Assembly: GCA_016839765.1 (NCBI GenBank)
Contig: JAEOTP010000044.1
Location: 1-32,621 of the forward strand
Reading direction: 5' to 3'
DNA length: 32,621 nt
Source of the DNA: Promethearchaeota archaeon
GTDB taxonomy: Archaea; Asgardarchaeota; Lokiarchaeia; Sigyniarchaeales; SOKP01
A program made the translations under genes and the position numbers. The notes under the pieces are model-generated. The model saw only the letters and a list, made by a program, of their open reading frames with translations, made no database searches and was not told the origin of the DNA. Shown here piece after piece: positions 7,515-16,081 of this stretch (position 1 is the stretch's first letter; each line of letters begins with the position of its first letter).

Positions 7515-9622
7515 ACTTGTTCCCTTTTCACTTTTGTCTGATGATTAATTTTTTGGAAGTTGTAGATATCTGTTACAAATGAATCGAGATTTCTATCGTG
7601 AGATATGATAAACATTTGAGTTGTATTGAGTTTCTCAAATATATCTTGCATTTTATTTATTTGTTCTTGGCTAAAACCATCTGTAGGCTCATCTAAAATT
7701 AACAAATCTTTTGTTTTTACTTCCCGATATCTTTCATTGATTATTTTATCTAATGCAAGTCTATATGCCAAAGATAAAGCACTTTTTTCTCCTCCTGATA
7801 GGTCTCTAAATGGTGAGTCATATCCATTTATAATAATAATTGGTTCAAAATCATCCAATCTAATCTCTACTTCTATATTGTCCTCCTCAACTAAGATTCT
7901 AAACCACTCTTTGAAGTGGTCGTTAAATTGTCGCGCACTGGCAGAAATTATTTCTCTTTCAATGTCTCTTATAAGAATTTGAAATTCGTTGGTAATCCAA
8001 CTTCTTAGATTACTTAGATATTCAAGTTTATCTTTAAGGATCTTTCTCTTATTTAGAGCCTTATTTAGCGTTTCTATCTCAGATTTTAATAATTTTAACT
8101 TAGCTTGTTCAATACTTAATTTTTTTTCAATTTCAGATTTTTCTGATTTCACTTTTTTTATGAGTGTTTTTTGAGATACCAATCGAGAATTTAAATTATT
8201 TTCAAATTCTCTGAATTTTTTTAAATCTGTTATATTATATTTTTTTAGTATAGATTTTATTTGTTCTTGATTATTTTCAATTTTATTTTTTAATTGATTA
8301 ATTAGATCTTTTAATTTTGCTTCTCTCTTTCTTTTTTCCTCAATTATTTTTGTTAAAGATTCCTTCTTTGATTGATTAATACTAAAATCTCTTAAATTTT
8401 TTAAATATAATTCAAATTTGCTAATTCTGGAAATAAGGTCTTTAATTTCTTTTGAAAATTGTCCTATTCTTTCATTTATTTCTTTAAGTTCAGAATTAAA
8501 CCTCTCTTTTTCATGTATTTCTTGTCCACATAAGGAACACTTTCCTTCTTTAAGAAGTTTATTGAAATCATTTACTTTTTCATCTAAAATCGCTTTTCCC
8601 TTCTCTTTTTCCGATTGGATTTTTCGAAATTTTCTAATTTGAGTTTCAAGTTGTTCTTCTGTAAAATCACTCTCAAGTTTTATCTTTGGTAAAGTTTTTA
8701 TTTCTTCTTCTGATTTTAAAAATTCATTTTTCAAACTTTGTAAAGATTCGTCATTTTTTTCTTTAGAGAGAGTAGATTCATCAATAATTTGCTGATAATT
8801 ATCTATTTTTACTATTTTTTTTGAATATTCATTTAATTCTGATTGAACTGCCTCAGAATTTCGTTCCCCTATTTCAATTTCCTTTTCCTTATTTTTAACC
8901 ATTTGTTCTATTTCTTTAATTTTTTCTTTTTGCTCATCTTTTTCATTTTCTTTTTCAGGAATCAATAATTCTGGTTCTCCGACAGACTCTAGATAAATTT
9001 TCGTTTCTTTTATCCTGTTGTAAAGGTATTCATTTAAAACACCGACATTCTTAAGGGCAATCTCATATTTTTCTATACCAAAAACTTCTTTTAAGATTTC
9101 AAATCTCTCGTCTGGTCTTGCCTGAAGTATTTCTTTTACCTGTTCTTGGGGCGTATATACAGTATATCGGAATAAGGGAATTTTTTGGGCGTTTTCATAA
9201 CGAGTTATTGAGTAATTTAAAAGTTTCAATATATTTCTTCTCAAATCAGTAGGTGCATATGATATTTCTGAAATATCGTCGCCTAAATATTCAATAATTG
9301 ATCCTTCTTCCTGAGAAATAGTACTTTTTTGATTTTTAATTGTTCTCTTCAAATTCCGTTTGATTGTGTATTTCTTATTGTCAATTGAAAAAGTTAATTC
9401 TACTGATCCTCTATTTTCACCTCTTCTTAGTAACGAATCACCACTTAAATCAGCTGCAGTTAAAGTCCCAAATAATCCAAATTCTATTGCTTTTAAAACT
9501 GAAGATTTACCACTTCCGATATCTCCATAGAAAAGCATCGTTGAAGCAGGGAATGCTAATTCTAAGTGTTTTATGCTTCTGATATTCTCGAGTTTCACAG
9601 ATTCAATAATCATATTAATCAT
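7511..9622 (-). CDS. rad50: DNA repair ATPase Rad50
   Basis: Walker A is GDIGSGKSS (33-41), the ABC signature is LSGGEKSALSLAYRLALDKI near residue 600, and Walker B is DLLILDEPTDGFS. Between them are two charged coiled-coil arms meeting at a zinc hook, C362-S-L-C365. With Mre11 it forms the double-strand-break sensing and resection complex. At 703 residues it is shorter than many archaeal Rad50 proteins, mostly because of shorter arms. It is last in the nurA-herA-mre11-rad50 operon. The first ATG (9622) overlaps the end of mre11 by 8 bases. A second ATG three codons in (9613) fits the family N-terminus (MIIESVKLEN) better. GGAGGG at 9625-9630 is a little too close for the first and a little far for the second, so the start is open. 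Confidence 0.97.
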   Translation of the reverse strand: MINMIIESVKLENIRSIKHLELAFPASTMLFYGDIGSGKSSVLKAIEFGLFGTLTAADLSGDSLLRRGENRGSVELTFSIDNKKYTIKRNLKRTIKNQKSTISQEEGSIIEYLGDDISEISYAPTDLRRNILKLLNYSITRYENAQKIPLFRYTVYTPQEQVKEILQARPDERFEILKEVFGIEKYEIALKNVGVLNEYLYNRIKETKIYLESVGEPELLIPEKENEKDEQKEKIKEIEQMVKNKEKEIEIGERNSEAVQSELNEYSKKIVKIDNYQQIIDESTLSKEKNDESLQSLKNEFLKSEEEIKTLPKIKLESDFTEEQLETQIRKFRKIQSEKEKGKAILDEKVNDFNKLLKEGKCSLCGQEIHEKERFNSELKEINERIGQFSKEIKDLISRISKFELYLKNLRDFSINQSKKESLTKIIEEKRKREAKLKDLINQLKNKIENNQEQIKSILKKYNITDLKKFREFENNLNSRLVSQKTLIKKVKSEKSEIEKKLSIEQAKLKLLKSEIETLNKALNKRKILKDKLEYLSNLRSWITNEFQILIRDIEREIISASARQFNDHFKEWFRILVEEDNIEVEIRLDDFEPIIIINGYDSPFRDLSGGEKSALSLAYRLALDKIINERYREVKTKDLLILDEPTDGFSQEQINKMQDIFEKLNTTQMFIISHDRNLDSFVTDIYNFQKINHQTKVKREQV

Positions 9623-10910
9623 TTCCCTCCTTACCTAATTGAAAGATCTTTTTAAAATTGATTATTAATTCTTCGTCATAGTCTTTTACTTTAGTTCCTT
9701 CTTCTCTTTCCTTACCTAATATCGATAATAAATCATGAGTTTTATTCTCTAAATCTTTTTTATTGATATCTTTAATTTTTATTTTTTGAACATGCTCATG
9801 AATAAGCGTATTTTCTATCTCTTCATTAGTTTTCCCAATAGAAACTCGAATAGAGGTATATTCCCTAGAAGAAAGCGCTACTTTATTAATTAAAACTTCA
9901 TAAGCACCTTTTTGTTTGAGTAATTGGATAATTTCATTAGTTTTAATTTCATATGGTTTGCCAGATGATAAAGTTCCATAAATACGTAGAGTGACAATTT
10001 TGTCTTTCACATTTAGATTATCTATCTTATCTTTCAAAATATTTTTTACTTGTATTGAAGTCTTATTATCACAATTGAAGTCGATACTAATTATTTCTTT
10101 AATTTTTAAGGGAATAAATTTGACATTAAAATCAGCTTCTTGAGTATTATGATTTATATCTCCAGAAATAATGCAAAATCCACCATATTTGTATTTTTCT
10201 AGTTCTCTAAAATTAGTAGGGGTTAATGCTCCAGGATAGATAACTTTAGTTTTTTCTGAAATCCTAATAATAGTTTTTTCTTTTCTTAATTCTGTAGGAA
10301 CAGTTTTGTGAAGATGCCCTCCAGCATAATAATGAAAATTAGATGGCAATAAGGATTTAGGAGCAGATTCCATATCTTTGAATTCAATTGGTTTTAATTC
10401 ATTTAACATCGTGTGCAAGATAAATATCTTAATTCCTTTTTCTTCCTCTAGATTCTTTTTATCTAATATTTTATAATCTTCAATCTCTAGACTACGCTTT
10501 CTTGCTCTTAATCCGGTCAGTTTAATATTAGTTTTCTGATCTAAGGTAAAATTAAGTATTAAATTATCTTCTGGTTTTTCTCCCTGAGAAACATCATTAA
10601 ATAATCCTGCTGTTATTAAAGGTCTAAGCATTGACTTATTTGAAGGAGAAAAATCATGAGAGCCCATAACACCATATACGGGAATTTCATGGTCTCTTAA
10701 TTTTTTTAACTCCTTAACTGCTAAATCTATAACATCTACTTTTGGATTACTAACATCAAAAAGATCTCCACTAATTATTACAAAATCTACTTTTTCTTCG
10801 ATAATTTTGTTAATTGCGGTTTCAAAAGCAAAATACCCCAGGTTATTTAACTTTTCATTTCTCCAAGCACCTAGGTGGCAATCAGCTAAATGTGCAAATT
10901 TTACTTTCAT
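9615..10910 (-). CDS. mre11: DNA double-strand break repair nuclease Mre11
   Basis: This is a calcineurin-like phosphoesterase with the Mre11 motifs in order: D10 and H12 in LADCHLG, D49 in SGDLFD, GSHD at 83-86, the His in LHTMLNE, and GGHLHK. These residues hold the two manganese ions of the 3'-5' exonuclease and endonuclease. The motif usually written G-N-H carries Ser at 84 in place of the metal-binding Asn. The C-terminal part (about 260-431) is the capping and Rad50-binding region, with a helix-rich end. It precedes rad50 with an 8-base overlap, consistent with coupled translation, and follows herA by 49 bases. Confidence 0.96.
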   Translation of the reverse strand: MKVKFAHLADCHLGAWRNEKLNNLGYFAFETAINKIIEEKVDFVIISGDLFDVSNPKVDVIDLAVKELKKLRDHEIPVYGVMGSHDFSPSNKSMLRPLITAGLFNDVSQGEKPEDNLILNFTLDQKTNIKLTGLRARKRSLEIEDYKILDKKNLEEEKGIKIFILHTMLNELKPIEFKDMESAPKSLLPSNFHYYAGGHLHKTVPTELRKEKTIIRISEKTKVIYPGALTPTNFRELEKYKYGGFCIISGDINHNTQEADFNVKFIPLKIKEIISIDFNCDNKTSIQVKNILKDKIDNLNVKDKIVTLRIYGTLSSGKPYEIKTNEIIQLLKQKGAYEVLINKVALSSREYTSIRVSIGKTNEEIENTLIHEHVQKIKIKDINKKDLENKTHDLLSILGKEREEGTKVKDYDEELIINFKKIFQLGKEGND

Positions 10911-10959
10911 ATGTAATAACTTAAATAATATTTTGTTCTATATAAAGAAAAAAAAATAA

Positions 10960-12528
10960 TTATGAGAATCCAGGTGATATTTTCTTTATCTTTTTTTCAG
11001 GTTTTATACTAGCTTTTATCAAATCATCGAATAAAGGAATTATTATTGGTATTGCAAATTTTGTAAAATTAGAGGTAACTATTGCCTCACCGATATCTAA
11101 ACTTGCGATAGTTTGACTATCATCTGATAAATCTTGAGCAGAGCTTTCAATTAAAGTCCGTCGCTCGGGTCCCATTTCATTACCAAGTATTATTTTAGTA
11201 TTCATATTGGCAAGAATTTCTCTAGGTATTAGGCTTGGTAATTGAGTAATTCCAATTAAGCCAATCTTAAATTTCCTCCCCTCTCTAGCAATTTTGCCAA
11301 AGACATTTTCTTTAGCTTCTAATGCTTTAATACCAATAACTCGAGGAGCTTCCTCAAGTATAATTGTTATTACAGGTTTATCTTCTAATCGATCATTAAA
11401 TTTATAATTCTTATATCGATTAAAAATACTCTCAACAATAATAGTAGCAATAAAAATTTCTTCCCTCCCGGAAAATAAGGAGCTATCAATAATTACAGTT
11501 TTTCCATCAATCAAGAAATTAATAATATCTTCAATTGTAGATTCATACCCATTAAGGTAATATATACCATTTTCAATTATATTATCATTATCATCAAATC
11601 CAAAATCAAGTAATAGAGCCAATTTTCTACGTAATACCGATAAAGTAATCGGATTTATTCCATTAGGTAATAGTTCATTTTTATCAAAAATCTTTTGTAT
11701 CCATTCTTTTTTATATAATCTATAATATAAAATAAGGGCATCACTTTGAGGCTGAGAAAGGTCTATACTACCTAAAACATGGCTAGGATAAAGATATTTT
11801 GTATTAAATTTCAAATCAAGTTTTCCAGAAACATTCCTTAATGTATAATATTTTATGAATTTATTACTATTAAGATGTTCCTTAAGACCCTTGACCTTTG
11901 GAGTTCCATAATACTCATTATGAGGATCAAAAACTAATTTTCCACAAGAATCATTTTCAATAATATTATAGAGAATAACCTTAACTAAATTTGATTTACC
12001 TCTACCAGTAGTCGCAGGTATTAAGACATGATGTCGTAGAATTTCAGAAGCGCTAACATTAACATCTATATCTAATGTTTTAGAACCAGACCTAACTTTT
12101 CCTAAAGTAATTGGATCTTCAATACTCATTTCTTTAAAAAAATGTAAATGCTCTTCTCTAATTTCAAATAGATCTCCAAAGAATTGAGGGAGCTTTTTTG
12201 GTAAATATAATCCATTATCTCTAACTTTTATTAGAGGTTTTGCTAATGCTAAAATATAATTTCTCAATTCTGGCTCATATATCTTAAGATCTACACCTTC
12301 TCTCTCTAAACCATATCCCGCAATTAATTCTAAAGAGGTATCTGGAATTTGGCTACCATAATATAGATCCTTAATTTGATATATTGAATAATCATCCTTG
12401 TCCTTTCCAGCTACAAATAATTGCCCTAATTCAAATTCTTCATCAGATTTTTGTCTTAGTATAAGTCTAACAAAAGAACCAGAAACGAAACTTCCGATTT
12501 TTTTTCCTAAATTGGTCATATTAATCAT
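10960..12528 (-). CDS. herA: HerA hexameric DNA translocase/helicase
   Basis: FtsK/HerA-type ATPase. The N-terminal HAS-barrel region covers roughly residues 1-130. Walker A is ATTGRGKSN (172-180) and Walker B is [12 protein letters not shown] near 390. A C-terminal arginine-finger region follows, with [13 protein letters not shown] near 455-470. In archaea HerA forms a hexameric ring that works with the NurA nuclease to resect broken DNA ends downstream of Mre11-Rad50. It follows nurA by only 7 bases, so the two are surely co-transcribed. The first ATG gives MINMTNLG; an in-frame ATG three codons later is also possible. The length is normal for the family. Confidence 0.95.
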   Translation of the reverse strand: MINMTNLGKKIGSFVSGSFVRLILRQKSDEEFELGQLFVAGKDKDDYSIYQIKDLYYGSQIPDTSLELIAGYGLEREGVDLKIYEPELRNYILALAKPLIKVRDNGLYLPKKLPQFFGDLFEIREEHLHFFKEMSIEDPITLGKVRSGSKTLDIDVNVSASEILRHHVLIPATTGRGKSNLVKVILYNIIENDSCGKLVFDPHNEYYGTPKVKGLKEHLNSNKFIKYYTLRNVSGKLDLKFNTKYLYPSHVLGSIDLSQPQSDALILYYRLYKKEWIQKIFDKNELLPNGINPITLSVLRRKLALLLDFGFDDNDNIIENGIYYLNGYESTIEDIINFLIDGKTVIIDSSLFSGREEIFIATIIVESIFNRYKNYKFNDRLEDKPVITIILEEAPRVIGIKALEAKENVFGKIAREGRKFKIGLIGITQLPSLIPREILANMNTKIILGNEMGPERRTLIESSAQDLSDDSQTIASLDIGEAIVTSNFTKFAIPIIIPLFDDLIKASIKPEKKIKKISPGFS

Positions 12529-12535
12529 ACATCTC

Positions 12536-13666
12536 TCATTTTCTTATTTTATTTAGAATATCATGAGCATCTACGGAGCGTAGACGTGGTAATATGAATT
12601 TGTTGAAAATATCCTTGTCAAATTCAATTAATAATTGTATTTTGTAAGATTCGACTTCCTTTTTTGAGATTCTTGCTAATTGGTCTACTTTTATCAAACC
12701 ATATGGATAACCTAAAAATGTAGGATCATTTGAATTATTAGTAATATTAGATATTATAATTTCTCTTTCTTGTTTACTTAAATTGTTAGATTGCTCAATA
12801 TAAATATCAAATCGAAAAGAATAAGGTGAATCCTTATTAAATTTGACAAAGAAAAGATCTGCTTGATTATCAACCCTTGTAATTTTTTTAATCGGGTAAT
12901 AATACCATGGATCTTTAGGAAATTTTGAATTACCTATTAGATTTATTTGGAAATTTAAGGAATCTCCACTTTGGTTTAATAAGCGACATGATTTTGAAAG
13001 TCCTGTGATATAAACATTTTTATTAATCCCTGCGGAATAAACTTCATTAGCTAATCTAATCTCTTTAGGGTAACCAGTTTGTAATGATCCATCTCGAATA
13101 AAAATATCTCCTTTACCCAATTCATTGAGAATAAAGTGTTTTGCATATGTCCACTCAGTAAAGCGCATTGCTATTCCACCATGATTTTCTATCGGCATCA
13201 AAAACTTACCTTGCATTCTAATTGAAGGATCTTTTAAGGGAATCAGTATATCTTCTTGAGGTAGATAATTGCTATAACTACTTTCTTTTGGAAAAAGCGA
13301 AGTTCTAAAAATTATTTCGCCATTACCATTCTTTTCAGAAATGGTTGCTGAATAAAATTCAATAATAGGTGGTAATTTTTCTGGGGCATTTAATTTTTCT
13401 GAATCCAAAATAATTCCAGCAACTCGGCAGATACTAATATTAAAATCAGAACCCTTTATTATAGGTTCAGTACCGCCATCTACAAAACCTAGTTTTCGGT
13501 AATCTTTTACTTCAGGTATTTTGAAAATCCTATCATCAGAAATGACAAAGGCCTTTTCGCCATCTTCAATAGTTAAAGCGGATTCTTCTTCCTTAAAATC
13601 TTTTTTATGATTTTGTATAAATCTTATACAATTACGAAGAGCAGAGAATTTTTCAGTTGTTTTCAT
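12536..13666 (-). CDS. nurA: NurA 5'-3' nuclease
   Basis: This is an RNase H-like-fold nuclease recognisable by D63 in FVDGGTEPI, the [11 protein letters not shown] segment with E171, D192 in [11 protein letters not shown], and the GLSKSCRLL segment. The metal-binding acids of NurA lie in these motifs. It docks on the HerA ring and digests both strands during end resection. It is the first gene of the four-gene repair operon and has its own upstream control region with two TATA-like boxes and an inverted repeat. The length (376 aa) is typical. Confidence 0.93.
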   Translation of the reverse strand: MKTTEKFSALRNCIRFIQNHKKDFKEEESALTIEDGEKAFVISDDRIFKIPEVKDYRKLGFVDGGTEPIIKGSDFNISICRVAGIILDSEKLNAPEKLPPIIEFYSATISEKNGNGEIIFRTSLFPKESSYSNYLPQEDILIPLKDPSIRMQGKFLMPIENHGGIAMRFTEWTYAKHFILNELGKGDIFIRDGSLQTGYPKEIRLANEVYSAGINKNVYITGLSKSCRLLNQSGDSLNFQINLIGNSKFPKDPWYYYPIKKITRVDNQADLFFVKFNKDSPYSFRFDIYIEQSNNLSKQEREIIISNITNNSNDPTFLGYPYGLIKVDQLARISKKEVESYKIQLLIEFDKDIFNKFILPRLRSVDAHDILNKIRK

Positions 13667-13713
13667 CTTAAAATTATGAATTTTCTGAGATTTTCAATTT
13701 AACTGTTATTCAC

Positions 13714-13722
13714 TTATATATT
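13714..13722 (-). promoter_or_regulatory. TATA-like box for the nurA operon
   Basis: On the minus strand the sequence reads AATATATAA, about 48 bases before the nurA ATG. That would put transcription start roughly 20-25 bases before the gene. A second TATA-like run at 13752-13760 could be an alternative promoter. No ribosome binding site is evident. Confidence 0.45.
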
Positions 13723-13727
13723 ACAAT

Positions 13728-13746
13728 AAGATTTGTTCAAAATCTT
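13728..13746. repeat. 7-bp inverted repeat in the nurA control region
   Basis: AAGATTT and AAATCTT are perfect inverted arms around a 5-base spacer. On the transcribed strand the element sits immediately upstream of the proximal TATA-like box, where TFB contacts DNA, so a bound regulator there could block initiation. In AT-rich DNA a 7-bp palindrome can also arise by chance. Confidence 0.45.
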
Positions 13747-13920
13747 TAAAGTTATATATTATAATCTTAATAATGTATCAAACATCTGATTTTTAAAGCT
13801 AATGGAGTGTTGAAATTTAAAAATTTTTATAATCACCTAAAAGATTATTGAATTAGAGTATCTGTTTCTAAATAATAGGTTAATAAACTTAGGTTTGTTC
13901 TACTCGATATTATAAAAAAT

Positions 13921-13980
13921 ATATAAAAAAAAAGAGAAATTGATGTTTTTTTGTTTGACTGGAGAGAATAAATATTCTCT
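13921..13980 (-). terminator. Hairpin and T-rich tract after alba
   Basis: Six bases past the alba stop, AGAGAATA and TATTCTCT (13963-13980) form a perfect 8-bp inverted repeat with a 2-base loop. About 35 bases further on the minus strand is a run of nine T inside a pyrimidine tract (13925-13940). A hairpin plus a U-rich tract fits an archaeal transcription end, although archaeal termination relies mainly on the U tract. Confidence 0.5.
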
Positions 13981-13986
13981 ATTAGT

Positions 13987-14274
13987 TTACTTTGGAGGTG
14001 CTAATACGATCTCAATGCTTGAGACGTTATTACTTTGACCATTTTCACCTTCTAATTGTTCAGTGGAGAGCGTAATACCTTTGTATTCTGTACCTTTTAG
14101 GAATCTGTTTCTTAAAATCTCACATACATCTACTGCATGAGAGATTGCTCTTCCACGGGCCTTAACTGTGCAGTCTTCACCTTTGTTAAGGATCATCATA
14201 GTCGCCATTACATAATTCATTGTTGGGCGGCGACCAACAAAGACAGAATTTGCTTCTTTTGCTTCTCTTGCCAT
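13987..14274 (-). CDS. albA: Alba chromatin / nucleic-acid-binding protein
   Basis: A 95-residue Alba-family protein. The N-terminus NSVFVGRRPTMNYVMATMM matches the first strand and helix of Alba, the middle has KARGRAISHAVDVCEIL, and the C-terminus folds back to SSIEIVLAPP. Alba dimers coat DNA or RNA in many archaea. The loop residue equivalent to the acetylatable Lys16 of Sulfolobus Alba appears to be Arg (R15-R16). GAGAGG 7-12 bases before the ATG is a good ribosome binding site. It is monocistronic by layout: 232 bases after the signal peptidase gene, with its own upstream palindrome and its own downstream hairpin. Confidence 0.95.
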   Translation of the reverse strand: MAREAKEANSVFVGRRPTMNYVMATMMILNKGEDCTVKARGRAISHAVDVCEILRNRFLKGTEYKGITLSTEQLEGENGQSNNVSSIEIVLAPPK

Positions 14275-14348
14275 GTTTATAACCTCTCTGTTTTTTTTTG
14301 CTTTATTTTGTTTAATTATTAGTTTTTTTGTTTTTATGGATGTTTTAA

Positions 14349-14368
14349 TCGTAATTATTCAATTACGA
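14349..14368. promoter_or_regulatory. Palindrome upstream of alba (possible operator)
   Basis: TCGTAATT and AATTACGA are perfect 8-bp inverted arms around ATTC. The element is 75-94 bases before the alba start and contains the only CG dinucleotides nearby. The geometry (8-4-8) suits a dimeric winged-helix regulator, but the binding protein is unknown. Confidence 0.5.
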
Positions 14369-14506
14369 GTAATAACATTTCTTTTGAATATTTGGTATCA
14401 TAAAAATCTTATTATCTATTTAATAAGGATTTTTAATGCTATAATTCTGTAAAAATCAGTATTTATATAATTTTGAAGAAATAATAGTTAAGCGACTTTC
14501 TCAGTA

Positions 14507-15142
14507 TTAAGCTCTTTTTTTTTTTTCTTTTTTTTCCTTTTCGTCATCTTCCTTTAGAACATCTCGTATAATACTAATAATGAGAACTACGGAAATAATA
14601 ATAAGTAATGGTATCAATAAACCTGAATCAGTGAGAATAATTTTTACCCAACCGATCCAAGGTATTATTACCCGTACTACTCCATAGATCTTATAGTCTG
14701 GAACCCAATATTCAAGCGGGTAGCCATCAACATTAGGATTATTATCACCTTTGGTTTGAAATTCCCAGCGACTTTTGTTCACGTTATATGTTTTATTTAC
14801 AACTCGGTGTACTACGGGCTCGTCTGGTGGTGAGAGCCATACTCCATGAGCATCAAATACTATGATATCACCATCTTTATTTTCAACAGTACCAGTCCTA
14901 ATATCAGCAGGATTGATGCCTCTCACAAAAAGTAAATCTCCTTCGTTTAAAGTAGGCTTCATTGAACCAGACACTACAACAACAATTGGAGTTTCAGTAT
15001 TTAAGGCAACTTGTAGTATGAAATAGATTAGAAATGAGCCAAAAAAAGCTACACTAATCATAACTACCGCAATTATTACTTTCTTTTTAGAGACAGGTTT
15101 CTTTTCTTTCTTAGGAATTGTTTCTGAGCTGTTCTCTTTCAT
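14507..15142 (-). CDS. Sec11-type signal peptidase I
   Basis: The catalytic Ser is S60 in VVVVSGSMKPT. H112 in EPVVHRVV takes the place of the bacterial lysine, and D133 and D139 lie in KGDNNPNVDGY. This is the Ser-His-Asp arrangement of archaeal and eukaryotic Sec11. The protein has an N-terminal membrane span (about 22-46), an extracytoplasmic catalytic domain, a second span (about 162-190) and a very basic tail. It removes signal peptides from secreted proteins. The tail is encoded by a run of 12 T and then 8 T on the plus strand (14515-14535), so the last few residues are the most error-prone part. It is the first gene of the minus-strand block and has its own upstream region shared with the divergent zinc-ribbon gene. 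Confidence 0.93.
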   Translation of the reverse strand: MKENSSETIPKKEKKPVSKKKVIIAVVMISVAFFGSFLIYFILQVALNTETPIVVVVSGSMKPTLNEGDLLFVRGINPADIRTGTVENKDGDIIVFDAHGVWLSPPDEPVVHRVVNKTYNVNKSRWEFQTKGDNNPNVDGYPLEYWVPDYKIYGVVRVIIPWIGWVKIILTDSGLLIPLLIIISVVLIISIIRDVLKEDDEKEKKEKKKRA

Positions 15143-15452
15143 AATACAAATAATTTATATTTCCTTTGTCTAAATAAATAAATATGGAAATTTAAATTTT
15201 GTTTAAAAAGATAACAATTTTTCAGATTTTCTATAAAGTGTTATATTTCCGAAGAAAATAATCATAACATTAATTTCCTCTATGAGTTTTAGAGAAAATC
15301 AATTATTTTATTTCTACCAAAAAATATCAACAAAATTTTTTTAATTGAAAAAATAAAATTGAATTGATCAAAGTGAGATAGTATTTTATATAATCACATC
15401 TTAATCTTAAGATATTAGAAGATCGTTTCGATCATAGGTATTAATTTCTAGG
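15143..15452. promoter_or_regulatory. Divergent promoter region
   Basis: This 310-base gap separates the divergent signal peptidase and zinc-ribbon genes. For the plus-strand gene, TTTTATATAATC at 15384-15395 is a good TATA box. A 10-bp palindrome ATCTTAAGAT lies at 15404-15413, and GATCG-TTT-CGATC at 15421-15433 could form a short hairpin in the leader. For the minus-strand gene, TATA-like runs lie between 15150 and 15190. I see no gene in the middle. Confidence 0.55.
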
Positions 15453-15467
15453 GTGAGGTTGAAAAGT

Positions 15468-15983
15468 ATGTTTATGGAGAACCCTGTTTTAAAAGATTAT
15501 ATAATCAACGATATAATAAGAGAAATAGAAGATATTGGCTTTAAAATTGAGAAAGTGTATGTAGAACATTTTGTTGATAATTTTCAAGAAGAATATCATC
15601 GATTACCCAAAAAGAATGAAATAAATTCTATTGCAAAGAGTTATATTAAAATCTTGAAAGATGATGACAAGGATCAGTTTATTAAAGTACCATTTGAAAA
15701 AGAAAAAAGCCTTTCTGAGCAAATGGAACCTGTTATCAAAAATTTTGTACAAAAAAAGAATTTAATGAAATCAATTGCAAGTGAACCTATTTTTAAATTT
15801 TCTGGAGAAATACTAAAAATTCCTAAACCAGAAGGTCGAAGAGTATGCCCGATCTGTGGTGATGAAAGTTGGTTTAAAATTCACGAAACTATAGATAAAA
15901 GTTATATTATATGTCATTATCCACGTATTTATGGTAAAAAATATTCTTGTTCTGGTTGTGGATGCCAATGGAGGGAAGGATAA
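15468..15983 (+). CDS. Zinc-ribbon protein with TFIIS-like C-terminus
   Basis: Counted from the ATG at 15468, the first 120 residues are helical and unfamiliar. The last 50 carry C127-P-I-C130 and C161-S-G-C164, ending CGCQWREG. The pair spacing and the Y-x-C-x-x-C-G-x-x-W-R-E ending recall the zinc ribbon of TFIIS, RPB9 and archaeal TFS. The acidic D-E loop that reaches the polymerase active site in TFIIS is not visible, so RNA-cleavage stimulation is not supported. Extra C149 and H150 lie between the pairs. A GTG start five codons upstream (15453) is possible. GTGAGG at 15453-15458 would serve as ribosome binding site for the ATG at 15468, so I prefer the ATG. Confidence 0.65.
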   Translation: MFMENPVLKDYIINDIIREIEDIGFKIEKVYVEHFVDNFQEEYHRLPKKNEINSIAKSYIKILKDDDKDQFIKVPFEKEKSLSEQMEPVIKNFVQKKNLMKSIASEPIFKFSGEILKIPKPEGRRVCPICGDESWFKIHETIDKSYIICHYPRIYGKKYSCSGCGCQWREG

Positions 15984-16081
15984 AGTTTTCCTCTCATAAC
16001 TAGTATGCTACCTTTATTTAAATAAAGATTTAAATAGTTCAATATTTAAAATTATATTACTAAATAATCTTAGGTTTTTTT

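Larger units (their letters stand above)
13667..13986. promoter_or_regulatory. nurA operon promoter region and alba 3' region
   Basis: This gene-free stretch of 320 bases serves two genes on the minus strand. Its left part is the leader of the nurA operon, with TATA-like runs at 13714-13722 and 13752-13760 and an inverted repeat between them. Its right end holds the hairpin and T-rich tract after alba. The middle (about 13765-13920) is featureless AT-rich sequence. Confidence 0.6.

Noticed and set aside
7626-9582. Several plus-strand frames of 60-118 codons
   Set aside because: All are shadows of rad50; no ribosome binding site or family pattern.
14515-14535. Runs of 12 T and 8 T as a possible terminator or frameshift
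   Set aside because: They encode the Lys-rich tail of the signal peptidase on the minus strand and lie before its stop; a one-base error would change only the last few residues.
15404-15433. Two palindromes in the leader of the zinc-ribbon gene as a riboswitch
   Set aside because: They are short (ATCTTAAGAT and a 5-bp stem) and do not match any riboswitch fold I know; kept only as part of the promoter description.
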